Positions 20,236 through 29,768 are shown, counted from the stretch's first letter. The stretch is 34,942 nucleotides of DNA from Gammaproteobacteria bacterium MFB021 (GCA_000737985.1 JNVT01000130.1:1-34942); one strand, 5' to 3'. Program-made: numbers and translations. The notes: generated by a model not told the origin, from the sequence alone.

Positions 20236-21276
20236 ATGCTCAAACATGTCTTCGCTACGCTCGTTTCCGGGTCCCTGATTCTGGGCGCCGCTGCCGTCCA
20301 AGCCCAGGAAGCCATCACCGGCGCCGGCGCGACCTTCCCCTATCCGGTCTACTCCCAGTGGGCGGATGCCTATCAGGACAAGTCCGGCGTTGGCCTCAAC
20401 TATCAGGCCATCGGCTCTGGCGGCGGCATTCAGCAGATCACCGCCAAGACCGTGACTTTCGGTGCCAGCGATGCGCCGATGACCAAGGAAGAACTGGACA
20501 AGAACGGTCTGCTGCAGTGGCCGATGGTCATGGGCGGGGTGGTCGCGGCATTCCACGTCGACGGCATCGACGGCGCGATCAATCTGGACGGCAAGACGCT
20601 GGCCGACATCTACCAGGGCAAGATCACCAGCTGGAACGATGAAGCCATCGCCAAGCTGAATCCGGACATGAAGCTGCCAGACACCAAGATCACCCCGGTC
20701 TATCGCGCCGAGGGGTCGGGCACCAACTTCCTGTTCACCCACTATCTGTCGCAGGTCAGCAAAGACTTCGCCAACACTGTGGGCGAGGGCAAGTCGGTGG
20801 CATGGCCGGCGGGCGTCGGGGCCAAGGCCAATGCGGGCGTCGCCAGCCAGATCGCCAACACCAATGGCGCCATCGGCTACGTCGAGTTCGCCTACGCCGC
20901 CCAGAACGATCTGCACCTGGTGCACCTGAAGAACAAGGCCGGCAAGACCGTGGCACCCGACATGGATTCGTTCATGGCCGCTGCCGCCAACGCCGACTGG
21001 AAGAACGCCCCGGGCATGTACCTGGTGCTGACTAACCAGCCGGGTGACAACAGCTGGCCGATCACTGGTGCCTCTTTCATCCTGATGCACAAGAAAGTGC
21101 AGGACGTGGATGCCGCGCGCCAGGCGCTCGAGTTCTTCGACTGGGCCTATAGCAACGGCGACGAGATGGCCAAGAAGCTCGACTACGTGCCGATGCCGAA
21201 GAACGTGGCCGACATGGTTCGTGAGAGCTGGAGCGAGATCAAGGGCCCGAACGGCGAAGCCGTCTGGAAGCAGTAA
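20236..21276 (+). CDS. pstS: Phosphate-binding protein PstS
   Basis: 346 residues. The periplasmic receptor that captures orthophosphate and delivers it to PstCA. A Sec signal peptide (MLKHVFATLVSGSLILGAAA, cleavage after AVQA, residue 23) precedes the mature start QEAITGAGATFPYPVYSQW. Phosphate-ligand blocks are visible: GAGATFPYP, IGSGGGIQQI, FGASDAP and YRAEGSGTNFLF. There is no lipobox, so it is a soluble periplasmic protein as in E. coli. Two Pho boxes stand upstream. Downstream, a strong hairpin separates it from pstC, which would allow more receptor than channel to be made. Confidence 0.97.
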   Translation: MLKHVFATLVSGSLILGAAAVQAQEAITGAGATFPYPVYSQWADAYQDKSGVGLNYQAIGSGGGIQQITAKTVTFGASDAPMTKEELDKNGLLQWPMVMGGVVAAFHVDGIDGAINLDGKTLADIYQGKITSWNDEAIAKLNPDMKLPDTKITPVYRAEGSGTNFLFTHYLSQVSKDFANTVGEGKSVAWPAGVGAKANAGVASQIANTNGAIGYVEFAYAAQNDLHLVHLKNKAGKTVAPDMDSFMAAAANADWKNAPGMYLVLTNQPGDNSWPITGASFILMHKKVQDVDAARQALEFFDWAYSNGDEMAKKLDYVPMPKNVADMVRESWSEIKGPNGEAVWKQ

Positions 21277-21289
21277 TCCCTTGAGCCCC

Positions 21290-21328
21290 GATCGCGACGG
21301 CGAGTGCTTCATGGCTCCCGTCGCGATC
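21290..21328 (+). terminator. Stable hairpin between pstS and pstC
   Basis: GATCGCGACGG (21290-21300) pairs perfectly with CCGTCGCGATC (21318-21328). Inner GAG/CTC pairing extends the stem past a one-base bulge. No T-run follows, so partial attenuation or 3'-end protection of pstS mRNA is more likely than full termination. A second stem, CTGCCGC/GCGGCAG, lies at 21394-21415 close to the pstC start. Confidence 0.6.
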
Positions 21329-21356
21329 GTGTATCGAACTACCGAATATGCAATAA

Positions 21357-21386
21357 GCGCGTGAGTAACGAGCGCGTATGCAACGA
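21357..21386 (+). repeat. 15-bp imperfect tandem repeat in the pstS-pstC gap
   Basis: GCGCGTGAGTAACGA (21357-21371) is followed immediately by GCGCGTATGCAACGA (21372-21386). Twelve of 15 positions agree. It lies between the two hairpins; no function is known to me. Confidence 0.5.
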
Positions 21387-21440
21387 TCAAGTACTGCCGC
21401 TACCTCCGGCGGCAGCGTGGCAAGCCGACGAGGAACTGAC

Positions 21441-22382
21441 ATGGCCACCCCCCAAGCGATTCAAACCGGCGGCGGTCTGGGCGGACTGAGCGAGGCCACC
21501 CGCAGGCGGCTCCAGCGCAAGGCACGCATCGACGTGTGGTTCGAGCGCACGCTGTTTGCCTTCGCCTTCGCGGTACTGCTGCTACTCGGGGCGATCATCG
21601 CCTCGCTGATCGCTTCCAGCTGGCCTGCGCTCGAGCGCTACGGCCTGGAGTTCTTCACCGAGAATCGCTGGGCGGCCAACGTCGAAGTGTTCGGCGCCTT
21701 GCCCGCCATTTACGGAACCCTGCTGACCTCCTTGATTGCGATCGTCATTGCGGTTCCCATCTCATTCGGCATCGCCATCTTCCTGACCGAGCGCTGCCCG
21801 AACGTGCTGCGCCAGCCCCTCAGCACCCTGATCGAGCTGCTGGCCGGTATCCCTTCGATCATCTACGGCATGTGGGGCATGGAAGTGTTGGCTCCGCTGC
21901 TGCGTACCTGGTTTCCTTCGGTATTTCCCGCCGGCACCGGCCTGGCCACGGCCGGCATCATTCTGGCAGTGATGATCATTCCATTCATCACCGCGGTGAG
22001 TCGCGACGTCATCAATACGGTGCCGGCGGTGATGCGTGAGTCCGCCTACGGCCTCGGCTGCACCACCTGGGAAGTCGCACGCCGGGTCATCCTGCCCTCG
22101 GTCAAGGGCGGTCTGGTGGGTGGTGTGGTACTCGGACTGGGACGGGCTCTGGGCGAGACCATGGCGGTGACCTTCGTGATCGGCAACAACCTGTTCCTGA
22201 ACACCACGCTCACCGGACAGGGCACCTCGATCGCGGCCCTGATCGCCAACCAGTTCTCCGAATCGGACGGTACCCAGCGCTCGGCGCTGCTGGCACTCGG
22301 CCTGATTCTGTTCTTGATCACCTTCGCCGTGCTGGCGTTCGCGCGCTATCTGCTGCGCAACAGCACCGGTCGCCACGCCTGA
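21441..22382 (+). CDS. pstC: Phosphate ABC transporter permease PstC
   Basis: 313 residues, about six membrane helices, one of two permeases of the PstSCAB importer. After a basic cytoplasmic N-terminus comes the first helix (FAFAFAVLLLLGAIIASLIA). Family motifs include FGALPAIYGTLLTSLIAIVIA, LLAGIPSIIYGMWGM and the ABC-permease EAA-like loop around AYGLGCTTWEVARRVILPSVKGG (residues about 198-220), which docks on PstB. The ATG at 21441 has GAGGA at 21429-21433; upstream in-frame starts to 21378 give unconvincing residues. It belongs to the pst operon with 18 bp before pstA. Confidence 0.95.
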   Translation: MATPQAIQTGGGLGGLSEATRRRLQRKARIDVWFERTLFAFAFAVLLLLGAIIASLIASSWPALERYGLEFFTENRWAANVEVFGALPAIYGTLLTSLIAIVIAVPISFGIAIFLTERCPNVLRQPLSTLIELLAGIPSIIYGMWGMEVLAPLLRTWFPSVFPAGTGLATAGIILAVMIIPFITAVSRDVINTVPAVMRESAYGLGCTTWEVARRVILPSVKGGLVGGVVLGLGRALGETMAVTFVIGNNLFLNTTLTGQGTSIAALIANQFSESDGTQRSALLALGLILFLITFAVLAFARYLLRNSTGRHA

Positions 22383-22400
22383 GCCGAGAGGAGAGAGACG

Positions 22401-23252
22401 ATGCAGACTCACACGACGCCGCTCTATCGCCGGCGCAAGCTGCTCAACCGCCTGGTCATGGCCGCCTGTATCGGTGCCACCCTGATCGGATTCGTATTCC
22501 TGTTCGCGATTCTTTTGACGCTCGTGACCAAGGGGCTCAGCGCGATCTCGCCCTCGATCTTCATCGAGCGCACGCGTATGAACGGTGGTGGCCTGGGCAA
22601 TGCGATCTGGGGGACCTTCCTGATGACCTCGCTGGCCACCATCCTGGGCACCGTGATCGGCGTGGCCGCGGGTACCTGGCTGGCGGAGTATGGCAACAAG
22701 GGGGTGCTGCCCAAGGTGATCCGCTTCATCAACGACATCCTGCTGTCGGCACCCTCGATCATCATCGGTCTGTTCATCTACGCGGTGGTGGTGGTGCCCA
22801 TGGGCAGCTTCTCCGCCTGGGCCGGGGTGCTGTCGCTCACGGTGATCATCGTGCCGGTGGTGATTCGCTCCACCGAAGACATGCTGCGCCTGATTCCCAA
22901 CTCGCTGCGCGAGGCGGCGGCGGCGCTGGGTGCCCACCGCTGGTGGATCATCGTACGTGTCTGCTACAGCGGTGCGCGTGCCGGCATTCTGACCGGTATC
23001 CTGCTCGGGTTCGCCCGCATCAGTGGCGAGACGGCACCGCTGCTGTTCACCTCGCTGAACTCCAACCAGTGGAACTTCTTCAATCTCGACAATGAGATGG
23101 CCAACCTGCCGATGACCATCTACCAGAACATGACGATCAACGCCTTTATCCCCGACCTGGTATCGCTGGCGTGGGGTGGGGCACTGATCCTGACGGCCGC
23201 CATTCTGATCCTCAACATCGCGGCGCGTTACTTCTCGCGTCAACGCACCTGA
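22401..23252 (+). CDS. pstA: Phosphate ABC transporter permease PstA
   Basis: 283 residues and about six membrane segments. The second channel subunit. The N-terminus is basic ([13 protein letters not shown]) before the first helix. Conserved segments are [66 protein letters not shown] (the ABC-coupling loop, about 155-180) and [25 protein letters not shown] stands before the ATG. It follows pstC closely and is followed 19 bp later by pstB, consistent with one mRNA. Confidence 0.95.
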   Translation: MQTHTTPLYRRRKLLNRLVMAACIGATLIGFVFLFAILLTLVTKGLSAISPSIFIERTRMNGGGLGNAIWGTFLMTSLATILGTVIGVAAGTWLAEYGNKGVLPKVIRFINDILLSAPSIIIGLFIYAVVVVPMGSFSAWAGVLSLTVIIVPVVIRSTEDMLRLIPNSLREAAAALGAHRWWIIVRVCYSGARAGILTGILLGFARISGETAPLLFTSLNSNQWNFFNLDNEMANLPMTIYQNMTINAFIPDLVSLAWGGALILTAAILILNIAARYFSRQRT

Positions 23253-23271
23253 CTTTCGCCAAGAGACTGCC

Positions 23272-24096
23272 ATGACCGTCGATTTCAATCTCAACGCCAA
23301 CCCGAACGCTGCCGAGGCGCCGAACGCGTCCCAGGCACGGGCCGCGTCCAAGCTTCGCGTCAAGGACCTGAACCTCTACTACGGCCAGTTTCAGGCGCTC
23401 AAAAACATCACCATGGAGATCCCCGAGCGCCAGGTGACGGCGTTCATCGGGCCCTCCGGCTGCGGCAAGTCGACCCTGATCCGCTGCTTCAACCGGATCC
23501 ACGATCTCTACGAGGGGATTCGTACGGAAGGGCAGATCCTGCTCGACAGCCACGATATCTACGGCTCCGGGGTCGACCTGAACCTGTTGCGCGCGCGCAT
23601 CGGCATGGTGTTCCAGAAGCCGACGCCGTTCCCGATGACGGTGTTCGATAACGTCGCCTTCGGGATTCGGCTCTACGAAAAACTCTCCCAGCGCGAGCTG
23701 GAGGAGCGGGTCGAGTGGGCGCTGCGCAAGGCCGCCCTGTGGGAAGAGGTCAAGGACAAGCTCAAGCAGAGCGGCCAGGCACTCTCCGGTGGTCAGCAGC
23801 AGCGTCTGTGCATTGCTCGCACCATCGCGGTGAAGCCGGAAGTGATCCTGCTCGACGAGCCCACCTCGGCCCTCGACCCGATCTCCACCGGTTACATCGA
23901 GGATCTGATCAACGAGCTCAAGAAGGACTACACGATCGTCATCGTGACCCACAACATGCAGCAGGCGGCGCGAATTTCCGACATCACCGCCTTCATGTAC
24001 CTGGGTAGTCTGATCGAGTGCGACGATACCACCAAGATCTTCACCCAGCCCAAGGAGAGCCGCACCGAGGACTACATCACCGGCCGCTACGGCTGA
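23272..24096 (+). CDS. pstB: Phosphate import ATP-binding protein PstB
   Basis: 274 residues. The cytoplasmic ATPase driving phosphate import. Walker A is GPSGCGKS (60-67), the ABC signature LSGGQQQR (171-178) and Walker B VILLDEP (191-197), followed by SALDP and the switch His in [14 protein letters not shown] poorly conserved, Asn/Ala-rich N-terminal extension of about 25 residues precedes the core ([19 protein letters not shown]). phoU, which often follows pstB, is not here: the next gene is an unrelated permease after a terminator. Confidence 0.97.
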   Translation: MTVDFNLNANPNAAEAPNASQARAASKLRVKDLNLYYGQFQALKNITMEIPERQVTAFIGPSGCGKSTLIRCFNRIHDLYEGIRTEGQILLDSHDIYGSGVDLNLLRARIGMVFQKPTPFPMTVFDNVAFGIRLYEKLSQRELEERVEWALRKAALWEEVKDKLKQSGQALSGGQQQRLCIARTIAVKPEVILLDEPTSALDPISTGYIEDLINELKKDYTIVIVTHNMQQAARISDITAFMYLGSLIECDDTTKIFTQPKESRTEDYITGRYG

Positions 24097-24114
24097 GCCT
24101 CGCTGTCCTGTCTT

Positions 24115-24141
24115 GCGCCCCGGCCCCTGCGGCCGGGGCGC
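24115..24141 (+). terminator. Terminator of the pst operon
   Basis: A perfect 11-bp stem, GCGCCCCGGCC (24115-24125) with GGCCGGGGCGC (24131-24141), loop CCTGC, starts 18 bases after the pstB stop. The following TTGCGTGTCT is only weakly T-rich. Confidence 0.7.
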
Positions 24142-24301
24142 TTGCGTGTCTGGCGCGGCCGTTCGTGGCTCTCTCCGGTGGCGGGCGGTACTCGGGATCG
24201 ACCGTGAGGCGAGAGCCGAGAGTTGACCTGAGTCAGCGAACGCCGTATCGGTTCGTGGTAGTGTCTGGCGACACAGGACGTGCCACAAGGATGGGCTGAC
24301 C

Positions 24302-25411
24302 ATGTCGCCAGGGCAGGAACCGGCGTTTCGCAATATACCCTTTCATCTGATGCTGACACTGGCATCGCTGACGATCATCGTGTCGGGCCTGCGCGCGGCC
24401 GAGGCGCTGATCATTCCGATCCTGCTGTCGATCTTCATCGCGGTGATCTGCGCCTCACCGGTGCATTGGCTCTATCGCCGCGGCATGAACTCCTACGCCG
24501 CGGTGCTGATCACGCTGCTGATTCTGGGCGGGTTGCTGGCGCTGTTCGGCACTCTGCTGGGCAACAGTGTCGCCATGTTCATGGAGCGCTGGCCCGAGAT
24601 GCAGCAGGAGCTGCAGGGGCACTATCTGAATCTGCTCGAGTGGCTGGCGCACCAGGGGATGTCGGTCTCGCCGCGGGAGCTCTCCAGCATGATCGACGAC
24701 TCCCAGGATAAGGGCTGGATCTCGGCTTTCCTGAGCGGGCTGGGGGTGGTGCTGTCGCAGAGCCTGGTGATCCTGTTGATGGTCAACTTCATGCTGTTCG
24801 AGACGCTCGATTTCCGCCAGAAGGTGGCGCGTGCCTTGGCCAACCCGGGGCCCAGTCTGGAGCGCTTCACCGAGTTCAGTCACAACCTCAAGCGCTATAT
24901 GGCGGTCAAGACGGTGGTCAGCCTGATCACCGGGGCACTGGTGACGCTGGCGGCCTGGCTGGTAGGGGTCGAGTTCGCCCTACTGTGGGGCGCGCTGGCC
25001 TTCATTCTCAATTACATCCCCAACATCGGCTCGGTGATCGCGGCGGTCCCGCCGGTACTGCTGACCCTGTCGATGCCGGACGGGGGGATGGTCAAGGCGC
25101 TCACGCTCTCGGGCGCCTATCTATTGATCAACTTCGTGATCGGCAACCTGGTCGAACCGCGAGTCATGGGGCGAACCATGGGGCTATCGACCCTGGTGGC
25201 CTTTCTCTCGCTGGTGGTGTGGGGCTGGATTCTGGGGCCGGTGGGTATGCTGCTTTCGGTACCGTTGACGATGACGCTGAAGATCGCGCTGGATAGTCAT
25301 CCCGAGACGCGCTGGATCGCCAAGATGCTGGGGCCTTCGGAGCGGCGCCAGCGGCGGCTGCGCAAGACCCAGCAGGCGCTGGATGAGCTCGAGGAGGAGC
25401 TCGACCCGTGA
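24302..25411 (+). CDS. AI-2E family transporter (PerM/YdiK/TqsA-like)
   Basis: 369 residues, about eight membrane helices. Family features are two N-terminal helices (LMLTLASLTIIVSGLRAAEALIIPILLSIFIAV region), a soluble loop (about 95-145), then a C-terminal membrane block. That block contains ALLWGALAFILNYIPNIGS, LVEPRVMGRTMGLSTLVAF and VVWGWILGPVGMLLSVPLT, all typical of this family. Members have been linked to autoinducer-2 export or to Na+/H+ exchange; the substrate here is unknown. The end is a charged helix (ALDELEEELDP). A weak AAGGA lies 14 bases before the ATG, and TTGACC at 24223 could be a -35 box. It is probably transcribed alone. Confidence 0.87.
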   Translation: MSPGQEPAFRNIPFHLMLTLASLTIIVSGLRAAEALIIPILLSIFIAVICASPVHWLYRRGMNSYAAVLITLLILGGLLALFGTLLGNSVAMFMERWPEMQQELQGHYLNLLEWLAHQGMSVSPRELSSMIDDSQDKGWISAFLSGLGVVLSQSLVILLMVNFMLFETLDFRQKVARALANPGPSLERFTEFSHNLKRYMAVKTVVSLITGALVTLAAWLVGVEFALLWGALAFILNYIPNIGSVIAAVPPVLLTLSMPDGGMVKALTLSGAYLLINFVIGNLVEPRVMGRTMGLSTLVAFLSLVVWGWILGPVGMLLSVPLTMTLKIALDSHPETRWIAKMLGPSERRQRRLRKTQQALDELEEELDP

Positions 25412-25434
25412 AGTCCGCAGAGAGACGAGCCACA

Positions 25435-25464
25435 AAAAAGCCGCCCCGGAGAGGGCGGCTTTTT
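25435..25464. terminator. Bidirectional rho-independent terminator
   Basis: AAAAAGCCGCCC (25435-25446) pairs with GGGCGGCTTTTT (25453-25464) around a six-base loop. The A-run on the left gives a T-run on the other strand, so it can end both the permease gene (+) and trxA (-). Confidence 0.93.
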
Positions 25465-25525
25465 AGCAAGCGATGCGGCTTTCCGCTGAGCGCTACGGAG
25501 GCTACCGAGCGCCGCTGGCTAGATA

Positions 25526-25849
25526 TCAGCCGTTCTGCTCGATGAACTGAGTCAGCTGCGACTTGGACTGCGCACCGACCAGCGAGGCGACCTTGGCACC
25601 GGACTTGAACAGCATCACGGTGGGAACACCGCGCACGCCGTGTTCGGAGGCGATCTCCGGGGCGTCGTCGACGTTGACACTGACGACCTTGATGGCGTCA
25701 GCTTTCTCATCGGCCACCTCATCGACCACCGGGGCCATCATCTTGCACGGACCGCACCAAGGGGCCCAGAACTTCAGCAGCACCGGCTTGTCGGACTTGA
25801 GCACTTCCTGCTCGAAATTCGCGGTGGTGACATCGACGTTGTTGGACAT
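25526..25849 (-). CDS. trxA: Thioredoxin 1
   Basis: 107 residues with a complete thioredoxin fold and active site WCGPC (Cys32, Cys35). Other conserved points are the buried Asp in NVDDAPEIASEHGVRGVPTVMLF and the cis-Pro in GVPT. A cytoplasmic disulfide reductase recycled by thioredoxin reductase; it donates electrons to CysH-type sulfonucleotide reductases among others, which suits its position near cysB and cysH. A good ribosome site (AGGAG, eight bases upstream) precedes the start. It is divergent from cysB, with its own promoter described below. Confidence 0.97.
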   Translation of the reverse strand: MSNNVDVTTANFEQEVLKSDKPVLLKFWAPWCGPCKMMAPVVDEVADEKADAIKVVSVNVDDAPEIASEHGVRGVPTVMLFKSGAKVASLVGAQSKSQLTQFIEQNG

Positions 25850-25899
25850 GCGGTAACTCCTGTAGACATTTGCGCTCGCGAAGAGAGCGTATGGGTGCG

Positions 25900-25928
25900 A
25901 TGTTAGCCCTTGGCCAGGGTGCTGGCAA
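25900..25928 (-). promoter_or_regulatory. trxA promoter
   Basis: On the - strand TTGCCA (complement of 25923-25928), a 17-bp spacer and TAACAT (complement of 25900-25905) make a good sigma70-type promoter. Transcription should start near 25893, about 43 bases before the trxA ATG. Confidence 0.7.
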
Positions 25929-26008
25929 ATCGCTCTGGTTATGACAACGATAGCGCCAGGTTATTAAACAGCAGTTTCTCATACCCGAAAAACCGGCGCG
26001 ATCGCAGC

Positions 26009-26037
26009 TTCACCCCTCGTCACTTATAGCGTAAAGT
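26009..26037 (+). promoter_or_regulatory. Possible cysB promoter
   Basis: TTCACC (26009-26014), a 17-bp spacer and TAAAGT (26032-26037). Four of six positions match the consensus in each box. A start near 26044 would give a leader of about 50 bases; TATGCT at 26056 is a competing -10 box. Confidence 0.35.
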
Positions 26038-26039
26038 AA

Positions 26040-27062
<1,023 letters not shown>

Positions 27063-27117
27063 GCGCCAAAATGGCCAAGACCGACAGCGTACCCGCGACT
27101 GAGAGCGTACATAGCAC

Positions 27118-27139
27118 AAGCCCGCCATTCGGCGGGCTT
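27118..27139. terminator. Bidirectional terminator between cysB and cysH
   Basis: AAGCCCGCC (27118-27126), loop ATTC, GGCGGGCTT (27131-27139), then TGT. It lies 55 bases after cysB and 48 bases after the end of cysH on the other strand. Confidence 0.85.
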
Positions 27140-27187
27140 TGTCGTTGGTGGCGTTGGTGGCAGGGGGGCGGCTGAGGGCGCCGGCAC

Positions 27188-27808
27188 TCAGTGCTGCAGG
27201 TGCAGCCCGCACTCACGCTTGTCTTCCACCTTGGTCGGGTCGAAGTAGTCGAAGTTGTTGGGCAGATCGTGCGCCTGCAGGTACTGATACATCTGCTTGG
27301 CGTTCCAGTGCAGCACCGGGGCGACCTTGAGCAGGCCATCGGCGTTACGCGACAGCGGCTGCATGCGCGAACGCTCCGGGGTGTCCTCGGCGCGCAGGGC
27401 GGTGAACCAGACGTCGGGCGCGGCTTCTGCCAGCGCGCGGCGGAAGGGTTCGAGCTTGACCTCTTCGGTGAAGGCGGCATGGCCAGGGTCGTCGATGGTC
27501 GGCATCGGCCCTTCGAGCGACTCGCGGTGGGCGCGCGAGCGACGCGGATGATAGATGCTCAGATTGAGATTGAGCAGACGGGTCAACTCGTCGGCGAAGC
27601 GATAGGTCGCCGGGGTGTTGTAGCCGCTGTCCATCCACACTACCGGGATATCGGGGCGCACCCGGGTGACCAGATGCAGGATGACCGCCTCGAAGGGGCG
27701 GAAGTTGGTGGTGCAGATCGCGGTCTGATCCAGCCCCAGCGCGAATTCGGTGATCGCCAGCGGGTCGTGGCCGATGTCGCGGTTGAGGGCGTCGAGATCC
27801 AATGCCAT
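27188..27808 (-). CDS. cysH: Phosphoadenylyl-sulfate reductase-like CysH
   Basis: 206 residues from the ATG at 27808. Reduces activated sulfate (PAPS or APS) to sulfite with thioredoxin. The adenine-nucleotide hydrolase fold carries ICTTNFRPFEAVILHLV, VVWMDSGYNTPATYRF (a variant of the usual DTG-x-F-x-ET motif), WFTALRAEDTPERSRMQPL and the C-terminal catalytic RECGLH. Only two cysteines are present, so the CC and CxxC pairs that bind a 4Fe-4S cluster in APS reductases are absent. It is also shorter than E. coli CysH (244) just before RECGLH. AGGAG six bases upstream fixes this start; a longer frame to 27916 has no such site. Substrate preference for PAPS is inferred from the missing cluster. 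Confidence 0.87.
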   Translation of the reverse strand: MALDLDALNRDIGHDPLAITEFALGLDQTAICTTNFRPFEAVILHLVTRVRPDIPVVWMDSGYNTPATYRFADELTRLLNLNLSIYHPRRSRAHRESLEGPMPTIDDPGHAAFTEEVKLEPFRRALAEAAPDVWFTALRAEDTPERSRMQPLSRNADGLLKVAPVLHWNAKQMYQYLQAHDLPNNFDYFDPTKVEDKRECGLHLQH

Positions 27809-27885
27809 GGCAAGCTCCTGGACCGGCGGGCCGGTAGCTCGACCGGCCGTACACGGGATGATGAACAGGTGAAACGGATGCTGGC

Positions 27886-27991
27886 ACTCTAGCAACGCGG
27901 CTTTTGCGTTGACCAATACCGTTTGGTTAGAACGATATATAACGTTTTTGCCGTATATTTGTGCTTATCTAGATTTTTTGGTTATTGAACG
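27886..27991 (-). promoter_or_regulatory. cysH promoter and candidate CysB-binding region
   Basis: An AT-rich island in GC-rich surroundings. On the - strand TAGAGT (complement of 27886-27891) is a plausible -10 box with a poor -35, as activator-dependent promoters often have. Upstream lie the near-palindrome AACGATATATAACGTT (27931-27946, + strand) and two related blocks, TTTGGTTAGAACG (27922-27934) and TTTGGTTATTGAACG (27977-27991). CysB regulation of cysH is known in relatives; binding at these sites is inference. Confidence 0.5.
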
Positions 27992-29431
27992 CTACGCCCT
28001 GGCGGCGTCCCTCGAGGCTCCGGCGTCTCCACCATCGCTCGCGGAGCCCAGCGCGGCCATCAGGCGCCCGATCTTGGCCAGTGTCTCGCGGTACTCCTCC
28101 TCTTCGTCGGAGTCTGCCACCACGCCGCCGCCGCCCCACAAGTGCAGCGTGTCGCCATCCGCCACCAGGGTACGAATGGCGATCGAGGTATCCAGGTGTC
28201 CGCGGCGGTCGACATAGCCGAGGCTGCCGCAGTAGGCGCTGCGCTGGCTGGGTTCGAGCTCGTCGATGATCTGCATGGCCCGCCGCTTGGGGGCGCCAGT
28301 GATCGAGCCGCCGGGGAAAGCGGCGGCGAGCAGATCCAGTGCGCTGGCCTCCGGGGTCAACTCACCGCGGACCACGCTGACCAGATGGTGAACGTTGGCG
28401 TAGCTCTCCAGGGCGCACAGTCGCGGCACGTGCACGCTGCCGAAGCGGCAGACCCGTCCTAGATCGTTGCGCAGCAGGTCGACGATCATCACATTCTCGG
28501 CGCGATCCTTGGGGCTCTCCTGTAGCGCCTGGGCCAGTGCCGCATCGGCTTGAGGCGTCTCCCCGCGTGGCCGTGTGCCCTTGATCGGACGCGTCTCCAC
28601 TTGCCCGCCAGCGACCTTGACGAAGCGCTCCGGGGAGAGCGAGGCGATCGCTTTGTCATCCCAGCATAGGTAGCCGCCGTAGGGCGTGGGTGTGGCCTGA
28701 CGCAGGCGGCGGTAGGCGTGCCAGGTGTCACCCTGAAAGCGTGCGGTAAAGCGCTGGGCGAGATTGACCTGATAGCAGTCGCCGGCATGCAGATAGTCGA
28801 TCACGCGGCGAAAGCGCTCGCCGTAGCCGGCGCGATCGATATCGCTGACGAAGGGCTGCGTCAGCACGATATCTTCACCCTGCGGTGTTGGCATCGCCAG
28901 CCAGCGCTCGACCAGGCGACGGCGCTCTGGGCTGGCCACCAACCAGGTCCGCTGGGTCTGATGGTCCTGGATCAGCGCCCAGTCGTAGAGTCCCAGGCGG
29001 GCGTCTGGCAGGTCGGGACCGGGTCGCGAGTCGGCTGGACTGGCCTGAGGACGATGGTCGCGTGCCAAGGTGTAGCTCCAGTAGCCGAGCAGGCCGCCAA
29101 TGAACGGCAGCTCGTCGAGAGCGCCGGCGAGGGCTTCCGGTATTTGGGGTAGGTCATGCTTCAGGGCGTGGGCGAGCAGCTCGCGCTGTGCCGCGAACGG
29201 CGCCGAGGGCAGCGGCGGCACGCCGTTATCGCAGTGCACGCCGGCTTCGTCCACGCTCAGGGTGTAGAGCGGGTCGCTGGTGAGGATGTCGAAGCGTCCC
29301 CCCGGCGCGGCCGGGCGGCCACTATCGAGCAGCACGGCGCCCGGCCGCTGGCGCAGCGCGGCGAAGTGGTGAGCCGGGTCGCTGGCGTAGGGGAGTTCGG
29401 TGATAGCGAGTTGGGGTCGCGCCTCTGGCAT
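27992..29431 (-). CDS. pabB: Aminodeoxychorismate synthase component I
   Basis: 479 residues. Converts chorismate plus ammonia (from a PabA-type glutaminase) to 4-amino-4-deoxychorismate for folate. The chorismate-binding domain occupies the C-terminal half: GDCYQVNLAQRF, SLSPERFVKV, TRPIKGTRPRG with Lys284, AENVMIVDLLRNDLGRV, and AAFPGGSITGAPKRRAMQII. The Lys in PIKGT separates PabB from anthranilate synthase TrpE, which has Ala there. The last 20 residues are an Ala/Asp/Gly-rich tail. The ribosome site is poor (CCCCAGGC). The stop lies 183 bp upstream of cysH on the same strand; no pabA or pabC is nearby. Confidence 0.93.
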   Translation of the reverse strand: MPEARPQLAITELPYASDPAHHFAALRQRPGAVLLDSGRPAAPGGRFDILTSDPLYTLSVDEAGVHCDNGVPPLPSAPFAAQRELLAHALKHDLPQIPEALAGALDELPFIGGLLGYWSYTLARDHRPQASPADSRPGPDLPDARLGLYDWALIQDHQTQRTWLVASPERRRLVERWLAMPTPQGEDIVLTQPFVSDIDRAGYGERFRRVIDYLHAGDCYQVNLAQRFTARFQGDTWHAYRRLRQATPTPYGGYLCWDDKAIASLSPERFVKVAGGQVETRPIKGTRPRGETPQADAALAQALQESPKDRAENVMIVDLLRNDLGRVCRFGSVHVPRLCALESYANVHHLVSVVRGELTPEASALDLLAAAFPGGSITGAPKRRAMQIIDELEPSQRSAYCGSLGYVDRRGHLDTSIAIRTLVADGDTLHLWGGGGVVADSDEEEEYRETLAKIGRLMAALGSASDGGDAGASRDAARA

Positions 29432-29721
29432 GCCTGGGGTACTCGGTACACGGGGACTCGCGTGCCTCGCGAGGGCGACGCGGACCCGGATGAAAGGATG
29501 GTTTGGCGCGAGTGTATCGGGCGCGGCGCGGATGAGCGAGACCCTAAGCGCGCGCTGCTTTCACCACCGTTGCATTGTCCCTGGGCGACCCGGGAGTCGA
29601 TGCGCCGATATCCGTGACGACGCCGCCGAGCGCGTCGCCGAGCGCGTCGCCGAGAGACCTGCCATGGCGGGTGCGTTGGCCGTGTCGGGCCGCGCGTGAG
29701 AGAAGGGCGGTTGCTTGTAGG

Positions 29722-29733
29722 ATTGTAGACAAT
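29722..29733. promoter_or_regulatory. Candidate PrpR operator 1
   Basis: ATTGTAGACAAT: five-base half-sites ATTGT and ACAAT around AG. It lies just upstream of the -35 box of the candidate promoter. The same half-sites occur in operator 2, 117 bp downstream. Confidence 0.6.
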
Positions 29734-29738
29734 GGCTC

Positions 29739-29768
29739 TTGAGTGACGTATCGCTCTGCGACTAAAGT
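29739..29768 (+). promoter_or_regulatory. Candidate promoter of the prp operon
   Basis: TTGAGT (29739-29744), 18-bp spacer, TAAAGT (29763-29768). A start near 29775 would give an 80-base leader containing operator 2. Confidence 0.45.

Noticed and set aside
21762-23363. 533-residue open frame antisense to pstC-pstA
   Set aside because: Crosses two real gene boundaries and reads as low-complexity Gln/His/Arg/Asp; no domain is seen.
29544-29732. Small - strand gene in the pabB-regulator gap
   Set aside because: Arg/Ala-rich composition with a 12-bp repeat, no ribosome site, and it would overlap operator 1.
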